From positions 765,501 to 829,500 of the forward strand of contig BSBM01000597.1 of assembly GCA_027924585.1 (NCBI GenBank): a DNA stretch of 64,000 nt, read 5' to 3'. The notes beneath the pieces were generated by a model. The model ran no database searches and had not been told where the DNA came from. It worked only from the letters and a program-made list of their open reading frames with translations. Positions 1 through 10,577 of the stretch are shown here, in pieces. A program made the translations under genes and the position numbers. This DNA comes from Larix kaempferi. Its lineage: Eukaryota; Streptophyta; Pinopsida; Pinales; Pinaceae. Position 1 is the stretch's first letter. Every line of letters starts with the position of its first letter.

Positions 1-674
1 CACCTGTACTATTATTTAGGATGGTAATAGAATCAAAGTTTCATTTAGGATTGTAACAAATATTATACTTAATAAAAATTTAAATTAAAAATTTCTTTAA
101 TCTTTTTAATTAATCATTTAATAAAGGTTATCAATCCAATTATCTCAATTTTAGAATGGTCTAAATAATTATATACATACATACATGAACATGCCAAGTT
201 CAATCAACTAACACCAACTAAGAACCCTTTGGTGGTAAAGAAAACAATGGTAGAATGGTCTCAAATTTTCAAATTTCAATCTCCACAAAGCCCACAAATG
301 CGTAGAAAATATGTGTTGTGAGTTGGTGGTGAAAGCATTTCCTGTAGTAGGGACATGCCAAATCATAAATGGATATGGCAATGTCAACGACTTCCAATAC
401 TGGTTGTTTATAGGCCTTGTTCTTCGATGCCTCTACCTATTTCACATGTGAATTCGATTTCCATGTTTTATGATATCATGTATATAAGCATGTTTGAATT
501 GAAAACTAATTATATTATAAAATTCATTGTATTGTTGTATTCCAAGTCTGTTTAAACATAGATGGGGATAGCCCTTGTGGATTTTAATATTTATATATTC
601 ATTTTCTATTATCCACTCTAACCAAGAAAATACAATGCCATGTATAGTAGTATACTTTGTTTTTGTCTCGAAAT
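1..674 (+). repeat. Left arm of a long inverted repeat
   Basis: This stretch is the reverse complement of 52174-52855 with only scattered mismatches (I estimate mid-90s percent identity by eye). Position 1 pairs with 52855, so the arm probably continues left of the window. The inner boundary is near 674, where the match stops after the shared TTTGTCTCGAAA/TTTCGAGACAAA. The 66-codon frame at 355-555 shows no protein signature. No transposase or terminal repeat is visible, so this may be an unnamed dispersed repeat or an inverted segmental duplication. Confidence 0.85.
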
Positions 675-1211
675 CCTATATAATATTGGACTCCTTAGAT
701 TCCATATAATATTGGATTTTTGTTATCGATTTTACTTTTACTTTTTCATTAAGTTTTTTTATTGTTATTTAATTTATTATTAATGACATTTTTAACATCC
801 AACTTGTTTATTGACTTTTTTCTTTAATATCGGGACTTGCTCCATTGCAGCTATTTCTCTTGTTTTGTATAAACCAAAATCAATTGTATTTTGGACGATT
901 CTATGATAACTAGGATGGACATAGACACCATACGAGCAATCAAGGGTCCCTTTACATTGTTTGTAGTCAACTTTAGCTATGCATCATCTATACTTGTCAA
1001 GAGCCCGAAGACCACTATTCTCACAATCCATGATCCCTAGATAATGCTACCAATCAAATTCAACAAGAATTCTTGAATGCATAATGACCTTCAAGAAGTT
1101 GATTAGAGCATAGGAAAATTGCAATAATGGTTAACATGTCCATATTGTTGTTCATTTGAGAAATATTTAAATGAGAATCACATATGGTTAATGTAATTTT
1201 CATATCTACTA
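675..1211. other. AT-rich spacer without a recognisable gene
   Basis: The sequence is AT-rich with only short frames. A small internal repetition (CCTATATAATATTGGA-like) occurs around 677-720. Nothing else is supported. Confidence 0.6.
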
Positions 1212-1425
1212 ATTCTAGATGTAGTGTATAGGCATGTAAGTGCACCTAAATGCATGGTCACTCTATATACTTTGGAAGTTGTTATGTTCATAACAAGAGC
1301 AACATCCATTGTATATATTAATTTTAGATGTAATGTATAGGCATATAGGTGCACCTAAATGCATGGTCACTCTATATATTTTGAAAGTTGTTATGTTCAT
1401 AACAAGAGCAGCATCGATTGTATAT
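1212..1425 (+). repeat. Tandem duplication, period 109 bp
   Basis: The stretch beginning ATTCTAGATGTAGTG at 1212 recurs from 1321 (ATTTTAGATGTAATG), including the shared GCACCTAAATGCATGGTCAC and TTGTTATGTTCATAACAAG segments. The second copy leads straight into the next repeat block, so the two systems are nested. Confidence 0.85.
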
Positions 1426-2270
1426 ATTTATTGCATTGTAATATGTTTATACTATGAGATAACATTTCATGTTGTTTTTTCGAGCATTCAAAACACACCC
1501 CTACATACTTTTAATGTGGGAATTGTCACTTGTATATATTTATTGCATTGTAATATGTTTATACTATGAGATAGCATTTCATGTTGTTTTTTCGAGCATT
1601 CAAAACACACCCATACATACTTTTAACGTGGGAATTGTCACTTGTCATCTACATACTTTTAACGTGGGAATTGTCACTTGTCATGAACATTAATAATAAT
1701 AGAGTCATGAATCTTGCATGAGAATATAAATTAAGTGTTGTTTGTCACAATGAATTATTGAAATCTAAGGTTGATAATTTATTTGTTAACAAAAAAGATT
1801 CAAGCATCAAGATACCCTCTATGAGGATGGATTTGACGACATTGAGATGGGTGACCTCATATGTCCTCCCCATAGCAAGTCCCCAAAACAATGTATTATG
1901 ATTCATAACAAGAGCAGCATCGATTGTATATATTTATTGCATTGTAATATGTTTATACTATGAGATAACATTTCATGTTGTTTTTTCGAGCATTCAAAAC
2001 ACACCCCTACATACTTTTAATGTGGGAATTGTCACTTGTATATATTTATTGCATTGTAATATGTTTATACTATGAGATAGCATTTCATGTTGTTTTTTCG
2101 AGCATTCAAAACACACCCATACATACTTTTAACGTGGGAATTGTCACTTGTCATCTACATACTTTTAACGTGGGAATTGTCACTTGTCGTTTACATACTT
2201 TTAACGTGGGAATTGTCACTTGTCATCTACATACTTTTAACGTGGGAATTGTCACTTGTCATCTAATTAT
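1396..2270 (+). repeat. Nested tandem repeats (about 90 bp and 36 bp units) in two blocks
   Basis: A unit of about 90 bp, running from TTATTGCATTGTAATATG to GGGAATTGTCACTTGT, occurs twice at 1428-1640 and twice again at 1934-2150. The whole block from TTCATAACAAGAGCAGCATC is duplicated at 1396 and 1902. Each block ends in a 36-bp tandem unit carrying ACATACTTTTAACGTGGGAA: two copies in the first block, four in the second. Because 36 is a multiple of three, reading frames stay open through the array and give a repeating 12-residue pattern. These frames are by-products of the repeat, not evidence of a gene. The array ends about 200 bp upstream of the OMT start codon. Confidence 0.9.
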
Positions 2271-2407
2271 TGCAGGGCGGAATTTTTCTTGTACTGTAAT
2301 CAAATAGCCTGTGCCTGATAGAGTGCTCCCCGGAAAAGTAGTTTGCTGTTAGATTGATGAGATTGACGTAGAAAGCCAGTCCGGCTGAGGAAGCATAATC
2401 AATTTAC

Positions 2408-2415
2408 TATATAAA
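2408..2415 (+). promoter_or_regulatory. Candidate TATA box of the OMT gene
   Basis: TATATAAA lies 71 bp upstream of the ATG at 2479. This spacing suits a start of transcription near 2440 and a short 5' leader. It is the only good TATA-like site between the tandem repeats and the start codon. Confidence 0.6.
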
Positions 2416-2478
2416 TGGATGAGGAGCAGCTTGTGAAAACATAAGCTTCATCCCATTCAAGACGCAGTTCATATTTTC

Positions 2479-3842
2479 ATGGCACCCTCTATGGACTCCA
2501 TTGATCATGTTTTGGCTCATGGCGCCGGGCAACAGATCAACTCATCACGCCAATCTGCAATAAGCCACGAGCTCCAACTTTATGAGATGATATTCTCTGC
2601 TATCAAGCCCATGGCTTTGAAAGCAGCCGTGTTGCTCCACATTCCTGACATTATCGCCGCTAAAGGCAACGGAGGTCCCCTTTCCGTTGAGCAGATTGCT
2701 TCTCATATCGCTGCTGCTAATTCCTCTTCTACTAGTAATTCCCAAGTGGATCTCGGATACCTCTACAGAATTCTGAGGTTTCTTGCTTCCTATGGCGTTT
2801 TTACTGAACACGAGGAAGCCGATCAGGCAGACGATGCAGAAACAAAGAAGATGAAGTACGGAATTACGGGCATTTCGAAGCTGCTGGTGCAGGGTGGAAC
2901 TGGAAACCAGCAATCTTGTGGGCCTTTCCTGCTTCTGCTAGCGGACAGAGTGTACATGGAGGCCTATCAACATTTGCACGAGTCTGTGTTGGAGGGCTGC
3001 TACACATTTAACAAAGCTTATGGTATGAGTCCGTGGGAATATCTGGGCCACAATCCTGAAGCCAACAGGATTTTCAACGAGGCCATGGCCAGCGACAGTA
3101 GCGCTGTCATGGCCTCCGTGGCGAAGATGTATGAAGATGGGTTCAAGAGTATAAACACGCTGGTAGACGTTGGAGGAGGTATGGGCTGTTCCTTGTCCGC
3201 GATTGTTAAGGAACATCCACACATTCGTGGCATTAATCTGGATGTCCCTCATGTCATCGCAGCTGCGCCTCCCATAACTGGTAAGATTTGTAACGTTGAT
3301 CAGTCCATCAATCTAAATTTGTTGATCTGTAACACGATAGCATGATCTATATAAGTATGTGTTTCAGGAGTGGAGCATATGGAGGGCAATATGTTCGAGA
3401 AAATACCTTCTACCGATGCAGTTATGATGAAGGTGACGAAATCATTATTGGTTTAATTGCATTTGCATAACAAATTTAATTATTATTCCGACATCTTGAG
3501 GGCTATAAGTGTTTAATTTAATTATCGTGATTGCAGTGGATAATGCATGACTGGGAGGACGAAGAGTGTGTGAAGTTGCTGACAAGATGCTACGAGGCAA
3601 CGCCAGCGAAGGGAAAGGTGTTAATTGTGGACGCAGTTATTGAAGAACGCAAAGAAGAAGGTGAAAGTCTGTCACGGCAATTGGGTTTGTTATTTGATGT
3701 AGCGATGATGGTTTATACGACGGGTGGGAAGGAGAGAACAGAGGAAGAATTCAAAGGACTGTTCCAGAGGGCAGGCTTCAACAGCTGCACCATCATCAAG
3801 TTGCCTTTCCTTCAATCGCTCATAGTGCTGTCCAAATCTTAG
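2479..3842 (+). CDS. Class II plant O-methyltransferase, three exons, apparently intact
   Basis: SAM-dependent O-methyltransferase of the caffeate/flavonoid type, a cytosolic dimer in this family. Exons are 2479-3280, 3368-3432 and 3537-3842. Both introns have GT-AG ends, the phases agree, and the joined frame gives 390 codons ending in TAG. The N-terminal dimerisation domain (about residues 29-90) includes the LYEMIF and DLGYLYRILRFLA segments. SAM motif I LVDVGGGMG is at 228-236 and the INLDVPHV motif near 252-259. The likely catalytic base is His293 in WIMHDW, supported by Asp321 in LIVDAV and Glu355 in GGKERT. The C-terminal end is typical of the family. One oddity is Asn275 in EGNMF, where relatives usually have Asp. 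The ATG is the first in frame after a TATA box. Substrate cannot be read from sequence: phenylpropanoids, flavonoids and related phenolics are all possible. Two broken relatives lie downstream. Confidence 0.9.
3281..3367 (+). other. OMT intron 1
   Basis: Begins GTAAGATTTG and ends TGTTTCAG. It splits a glycine codon after one base. The same intron with nearly the same sequence is present in the second OMT copy (49680-49766), so that copy arose from genomic DNA and not from a spliced mRNA. Confidence 0.85.
3433..3536 (+). other. OMT intron 2
   Basis: Begins GTGACGAAAT and ends GTGATTGCAG, between codons. It is AT-rich and nearly identical to the matching intron at 49832-49935. Confidence 0.85.
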
Positions 3843-3905
3843 GTTTTAGTGCGGTTAATGTTATTATATATAAAATAAGATGAGGTGATCCGGTTGCTAC
3901 CTTGC

Positions 3906-3911
3906 AATAAA
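3906..3911 (+). terminator. Candidate polyadenylation signal of the OMT gene
   Basis: AATAAA lies 64 bp after the stop codon, followed by T-rich sequence. The same signal is kept in the second copy near 50305. Confidence 0.55.
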
Positions 3912-4950
3912 GTATATATTTAGATGCGTAGGCCAACAGCATGTCTTATTGTGTAATACTAAGGGGGGGTATATTTATGTTCTTAAGTTAAGAATATGCA
4001 TTATATTGGTATTGTTTATTACGAAGGGGTATGGTAATAGGGGTTATTTTGTCTGACCAAGTGGTCTGTAATAATAATATGTTATATAAAGAGACAAAGT
4101 TTTTGAATCTTTGAAGTGTAATTGAAGTCTAAAAATAGTTGCATATATTTATTATAAAATATATTATATTATTAAATATATGTTAAATTTATTGAAGTTA
4201 TTTTTATTATAATGAAAGTTAAAAGTTGATTTTAATTTTCACATATACCTATATTTGTTAAATATCATGTCGAATTTCATGTTTAAATTGTTTTTAAAAT
4301 ATAATGTGTAATTTAATGTTTAATATGATATTGATGTATGACATAACATTTAAAAGAAAATATAATATTCTTTTTTTATAAAATATATGTTAAATTTATT
4401 GAAGTTATTTTTATTAACATAAAAGGTTTAAGGTTATGTTATATTTTGATTACCTTCAATATGAACATGAATTTGGTGATAGAGGTAAAACATAATCTTG
4501 GATTCTGAGAATCTTGGATTCTGCTTATTTTAGATTTTTGTATGGAAGACTATTTTTTTATTTTGATAATAATAAAAATATAATTTTTTTTTCTTTTAAA
4601 AAAAATATAAAATATTTTCGTTTATATGTATATCATTTAATGTTTAATGTATTTTTTAAGTATAATGTATCATTCTATGTTTAAGTGACATTGATATAAC
4701 ATTTAAAAGATAATAACATAAAAATAATATGTTAATGTTCACTTTAATAAGAAAAATTAAAAGATATGTTAAGGTTTTCATTAAAAATATTTAATTCAAG
4801 TTTGTTTCATTAAAAACATGGGGTGGATGAGACTCGTGTTAAACAAGAGATAACAATTTTTCCACAAAGGAATATTAAAAATTCAATTGATCATCTCCTA
4901 TTTACATAGGAAAATTTAAAGACAAGCCTTATAAATGGACTAGCAATTAG

Positions 4951-5163
4951 CCCCAAGAGTTAGCTCGATCGGTTGAGTTCTCGGAAGTTAGGCCTCCCAG
5001 CATGCGAGGTTACGGGATCCATCCTCATAGACCCTCTTGGGGTTAGGCACGCAGCGGCCGCAGGGCGGAAACCTCTTCGGGGCGGGTCCATCGTAAATTA
5101 TTTCGTGGATGTAGCGGTCGGCTAAGCCGATTAAAGTGAACCACATGGAGGAAAAAAAAAAAA
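4951..5163 (+). mobile_element. tRNA-derived SINE with 18-bp target-site duplication
   Basis: A GC-richer insert of about 213 bp sits in AT-rich DNA. It begins close to an RNA polymerase III A-box-like TAGCTCGATCGG (4961-4972), has a B-box-like GGTTACGGGATCC (5008-5020) about 35 bp later, and ends in a run of A. The flanking 18-mer AAATGGACTAGCAATTAG occurs at 4933-4950 and 5164-5181. The paralogous blocks at 38632-38649 (one mismatch) and 51114-51131 hold this 18-mer once with no insert, so they are empty sites. SINEs are copied by the machinery of a LINE, and none is visible here. Confidence 0.92.
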
Positions 5164-5318
5164 AAATGGACTAGCAATTAGTGTTTCTCATTAATTTTTC
5201 ACCTAATATTAATAGCTATATATGTCATTTTCAATGATGAAGGAAGAGTTAAACACAAAATTTTCATTCCAATAAATTTTCATTCCTATATTTTTCTCTC
5301 TTTCCTTTACTTTATATT

Positions 5319-5632
5319 GTTACAACCACGCTTCAAAGCAATAATTAATACTTGAATTCCCTCCATATTTTTTGAACTATTTTTTTTTTTTTTGTCCATA
5401 GGAACCCATCCAATATTTCATAAATGAACACATTTCCTTTTCAATTTTTGTTCATCTAATGTTTGTGACTTGTTACAACCATGGTTCAAAGCAATAATTA
5501 GTAATTGAATTCCCCCATACTTTTTCAACTAAATATTTTTATTTTATTTTTTCTCTATAGGAACCCCATCGAATCTTTCATAAATGAACAAAAAATTTCC
5601 TTTTCAATTTTTTGTTCATCTAATGTTTGTAA
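5319..5632 (+). repeat. 152-bp tandem duplication within block A
   Basis: The segment starting TGTTACAACCA at 5319 repeats from 5471, including CATAGGAACCC-like and TTTTGTTCATCTAATGTTTG stretches. Copies B and C of the block show this segment once, so the duplication is specific to copy A. Confidence 0.8.
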
Positions 5633-5660
5633 TTTTTCTCTTATTTATACCCTCTAGATA

Positions 5661-6055
5661 TTTAGAGTACCTTGTACATTTTGGATATGTGAATCTTCTT
5701 ACATTCCATCTACTTGGAAATTGATCTTAAATAAGAATCCAGATCTAAGGAACTCTTAAATTTCCATCCTCCTTAATTTAAATATGGTTATTTGTTCACT
5801 AAATTTAAATAATTATATTTATAGTTTGATTCGAAAATAGTAAACTTTGATATTTTTTATTATTTTATATAATATATTCTAGAAGAAAACTAAACATTTT
5901 AATCATAAAAAGGTAAATTTCATCTTCTTATGTTAATTTATGTTCTCAGTACTGAATTCTTACTTATATACATGAATAAAACAAGAGTTGCAGGCAGCTT
6001 AGTCCTTGCCTTTTAATTTTGAAAAAAAATGATAATAATAAAATAATTTTAAATA

Positions 6056-6101
<46 letters not shown>

Positions 6102-9100
6102 AATGAAATAATATTACTTTAAAAATAAAATCTAAAATAAACGTAAAAATGAAATTCTCTGTCCTAATATTCTCCATAAGTTCAAAATCAAGCTTTGTGA
6201 AAATAAGTGTGATGGTGCTTATTTTTTTAATATTTGAATTAATTATCCTTCATTCCATATTTGAAAGAGTTTCTCTAATTCCAAGAGTTAAATCGTCTTC
6301 CATTAAAATATTACATCCCTTAAAAAGATCATAAGGTGGAGCCAACATTTGCGTTTGGTGAAGAGAGGATAATGATGACACTGAGTTTTGAAGACAATAA
6401 TAATGACAAATAGTTTTATCTCATGGTTCTGCAGACACCTAAGTCCAACAATTTATCATGAATTTTGTTATGCAATACTAATTGAAAGAATAAAATGAGT
6501 ACCACGTTTTATGGATTTGTTCATAATTTAAGAGAATTTTTTTTACTGCATATAAATTTTAAAAATATTTCCGTCATAATTAATCAATCATAAAAATTAA
6601 AAAAACAATAAAACAAATCCACACACAACCACATGTGTATGGGTTCAACTCTTGAAAGTGTATTGGTCAGTGTGAATGGATAATCATATAGCTCTCTGGG
6701 AGGATTCCATCTACAAGTTAGATGGCCCATGAAGATTTGATGTCAATAAATTGAGAAAGCTTATTGATATTATTTAATAGGACATGGCGTTGGATGCCAT
6801 ACAACCCCTTGTGTGCAGAAGGACTTCAGGCTCGACCTCACACAAAAAATGCATACAAGGCTTTCAATTCAACCAATGGTCATGAAATATTAAAAAAAAT
6901 GGAGTAGTACATTCTGGGACCAAAGATATCTAAAACTATTATTTTGAAAACCCTAAGCATGTAGACACCTGAAGGTGCAAATAAAGTATGTTCCATTTAT
7001 AAACTAGTTAATCTAGGTCACTTAAATACATTATACATATTTCATATTATAGCTATTACACAACAAAAGAATAAATTTAATTTTCCCCTTGTTTCATCGT
7101 GGTGTAGATTGTTGATCTCAACTCTACTAAATCATGATAAGAAGAATGGTACTCAATTTGTGTGTTTGTGTGTAAAGCATATACCTCTTAAGCTTTGTGT
7201 TAGGAAGGGGCATCGCTTCAGCATCGCGAGGTTGGTAGCTCATTGATCTATTCTATTTTCTTGTCATCATTATCTAAGTAGGTTATTCCTTGGAATATAA
7301 TATATACCATCCACTTCATAGCGATCAATTCTGTAGTGGAAGACATAGCACATGACAATATTTGTGAGGCATGCTTCCAAATCACATTGAACAATCTCAT
7401 CATGCATGTTTCCAAATCAAATCGAACAAAATAATGTATAGTACATAGTTACAATGAAATCTATGAAGAAACTATATCACAAACACATGAAACATGCATG
7501 ATATGACCGATCCATTTGACACAAAATAATACAATACTAATTCCAACTAAGACATAAACATATGATCTTTGAAATGCTTTAACAGAATTAAGCTATCCAA
7601 TTGAAGAAAAACGATATCAGCAATAAGCATTTATGATGGAAAAACAAGTTTACATTACATAAGCTTATGCAAGTTTGAAGAAATTCTCAAACCCTATGAG
7701 ATAAAAAGGAAAATCTCCATCACATATTTATTTCTCTCACACAAACACACATGATGGCTATGAAAAAGTATATTATTAACATTTTATGGTACACCATTGT
7801 GTTGTTGCATGGTTTTTTTTGGCCAGTATCATGGGTCTTCAACCAAGGAAGAAATAAAGAATATAATAAAACTACTAAATAATAAATGAACAAATTTCAA
7901 CTCAAAATTAAACTTTTTGTATGTACATATTTAGGTGGATGTAGAAAAAATATACAAGTCAAAGTAAAAGCAAGCATTACAAGTTTCTATTTAACTGAAA
8001 TTTTACGTCAGATGAGAACTATGGCTTAAAGGAAGCCGACTAGAGAGATGACAATCTTTTTCAAAAATGTTATACACAGTATTAGCACCTGGATCAAGAG
8101 GAAGAGTGCTAATGAATTTAATATGCAAAATCTATGTAAACCATAAATTTATAAATAGATATGATTAAGTAAACAGGCCCCAAATAAATTTACTTGACAA
8201 TTTCTACATAATAGCTCTACATGTTCTCTAGATAAAAGAGGATTGGAAGCATGTTATACAACAACAAGGAGGTTCTCATGTCCTACTACAGTGACCACCC
8301 TGCCATCCAAATAAAGAACAAATTTATGCAACAGAACACAATATATAAATTATGTAAAATAATAATACATCAATTATCAAAGTAATAAGGACCTCAATTG
8401 CAATAAATAAAAGGGGAAACAAATCTAGGTCAAGCGGAGTTGCAGTGTGATCCTGCATGAGGAATCATTGAGGTTAAAATATACCATTTCGAACATATAT
8501 TGCAATCAACAGAAGGTATGAATTTGGTTCAATCGATGTCTTATCTCAATTAAAATTCAATGAAAAAACATCAGGCACATATATGTGTGTCAAACACGTA
8601 TTATCAAGCCTAGGAACTGGTATTATCAAGATTGGGAACATATATATTTGTTTCATGGGATTGAATATAGCTATGTTTTGAAACAATTCAACCAAGTATT
8701 ACTATAAAAAGAATATATATATTACAAAAATGAAGGAAAACAAGCAAGATAGTTTGCAAGCCACTCTAAAACAATAAACATAAAAGCTTGCCCCTAATCT
8801 AGTATTGTCTTGAGGATCCAAATTACATTTAATAAGAACATGAAGAAAAATAGAGGGATTGGATGCTAGTGTAAATTATCCCTAACTAGTACCTACATAG
8901 CAATGTAGTTGTCGTTATGCATAATTAGAAAATGAGGTTCACTTGAAAGAGGATTTTAATTGACTACATGATATCATATCCATGTAGAATGCCATAAACC
9001 ATTTCTTGATATGGTATCCATGCCAATTGCAAGCAGCAATACAGAGTATCCATCGAACTATAAGCGTAGAAACTATGTTCCTGCTCCAACCCTTGTATGC

Positions 9101-9189
9101 TCTTCAGCTTCACATATCCCCGCTCACACTTCTTAAAAAATACCAATGTTTTCTTTAATATTTTTTTATTTTTGTTATTTTTTCAACTT
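5661..9189. other. Long gene-poor AT-rich region
   Basis: I find no frame with recognisable protein features. The stretch holds a pure TA tract at 6057-6095, scattered homopolymers, and moderately AT-rich unique-looking DNA. Part of it may be downstream flank of the minus-strand HD-Zip pseudogene that ends at 10578. Confidence 0.55.
6057..6095. repeat. (TA)n microsatellite
   Basis: Uninterrupted alternating T and A over 39 bp. Confidence 0.95.
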
Positions 9190-9770
9190 TACAGGACACC
9201 TTTTTTCAAAGGGAATAGGCCCTTTGAAACCTTCATCACCTTTTATAGTATTTTGTTATATTTTCACTTTTCAACTTGACAAGTAACTTCTTTTTCAAAA
9301 TAATTTTATTTTATTCTATTTTATATTATTAACAAAAAAATATATGCAAATACGATATGGATAGCCAACAAATGTAATAAAAAAAGTGTACATGCCAGTA
9401 ACAAAACACTTTTTTCAAGGAGCATAAGTCCTTTGAAACATTCACCAACTTTTATAATTTTATTTTATTCTATTTTATATTATTAACAAAAAAATATATG
9501 CAAATAAGATATGGATAGACAACAAATGTAAAACAAAAAGAGTGTACATGACAGTAACAAAACACTTTTTTCAAAGGGCATAGGTCCTTTGAAACATTCA
9601 CCACCTTTTATAGTATTTTGCTATTTTTTTCATTTTTTAACATGACAAGTCACTTCTTTTTCAAAATCATTTTATTTATATTATATTTTATTATTATTAA
9701 ATATATATATATATATGCAAATACGATACTCATAACCAGCAAATGTAAAAAAAAAAAGTGTGCAGGGAAT
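9190..9770 (+). repeat. Three diverged tandem units, each with a hairpin
   Basis: Units start near 9190, 9400 and 9555. They share CAAAACACTTTTTTCAA, CACCTTTTATAG-like and TATATGCAAATACGATA segments; the middle unit lacks about 55-80 bp. The first unit has a perfect 10-bp stem, TTTCAAAGGG (9204-9213) and CCCTTTGAAA (9220-9229), with a 6-base loop. The equivalents at 9413 and 9569 are slightly degraded. Confidence 0.8.
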
Positions 9771-10577
9771 CTCTTTACATGCGTGAGGCAGTGACTCTCA
9801 GACAACAGAGCTTGCAAGTTGCGTTCGGGCCTTGCTCCATATAATTGATATCTAACAACGTTTCTCTACCTTCATTTTTAAAAACACCCATGATAATAAT
9901 TTTGTAGCAGAAAATGAGTTGAGTTAAACCATTGATACCTTCTTCTTCGCCTTCCCTTGTCCCTACCGCACCAATGAAATTTGCATCCTATGAGAATTAT
10001 TTATAAAAACACCAAAAACTCTTGAAAAATATCGAAAGATTGGCTGTAATATATTATTAAAAATACTGAGGAGAGACCACAATGTTTGAATTGAGAACGA
10101 TTGCATTTGTTTTGCAAAAAAAAACCTCACCCTCTCTCCCCTTCTCACACAAAGATATTCAACAGCATCCATATAATTCTATAGCAGGAAATAAGTTGAA
10201 CTTAACCATAGATAGCTTATCCTTCCTCTTCCCTCATTGTGCCTGTAAAATATTTCTAATATAGAATTGTACATGTTGCTTTTGAGAATATTGGTGGTAA
10301 ATGAAGTTGATGTCATTGCAAATTCAAAAGATCAAAAATCTCAACAAAGAAAATTTACTGATAGGTCTTAGCAACTAAGCATATGTCCTTTAATTAAAGA
10401 AAATGCATCCAAAGGATGCTGCTTACATGTAGATCCTATCAAATCTTTTAGTAGGGTTGTTCTGTTCAGCTGGCATAAAACTTAAAGTTATAAAAGCTCC
10501 AAAAGGGAGTAAACCCATTTGTTTGGATGATAAGATCCCGACATGGCTTTTCTATTGAATTTACACCAAAAAACTGG
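9771..10577. other. Spacer downstream of the HD-Zip pseudogene
   Basis: Short frames at 9963-10264 on both strands look random. On the minus strand this would be the 3' untranslated and downstream part of the HD-Zip III locus. No clear AATAAA placement can be defended. Confidence 0.4.

Larger units (their letters stand above)
4130..5660 (+). repeat. AT-rich flanking repeat block, copy A
   Basis: Matching segments include GACATAACATTTAAAAGA near 4339, AAACATGGGGTGGATGAGAC near 4816, AAAATTCAATTGATCATCTC near 4876 and the stretch from GTGTTTCTCAT to ATGTCATTTTCAATGATG after 5181. They recur in the same order near 37720-39032 (copy B) and 50345-51360 (copy C). Copy C also follows an OMT gene copy, so A and C belong to one duplicated unit. 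Copy B has no OMT beside it. No coding capacity is seen. Confidence 0.8.

Noticed and set aside
2110-2270. CRISPR-like appearance of the 36-bp repeats
   Set aside because: Units are directly adjacent with no variable spacers, and this is plant nuclear DNA.
1309-2307. Open frames through the tandem repeats (for example a 110-codon frame at 1975-2307)
   Set aside because: They are open only because the 36-bp unit is a multiple of three; the translation is a repeating 12-residue pattern with no protein features.
2545-3252. Minus-strand frames over the OMT exon
   Set aside because: These are antisense shadows of a well-supported coding exon; the same shadows recur at the other OMT copies.
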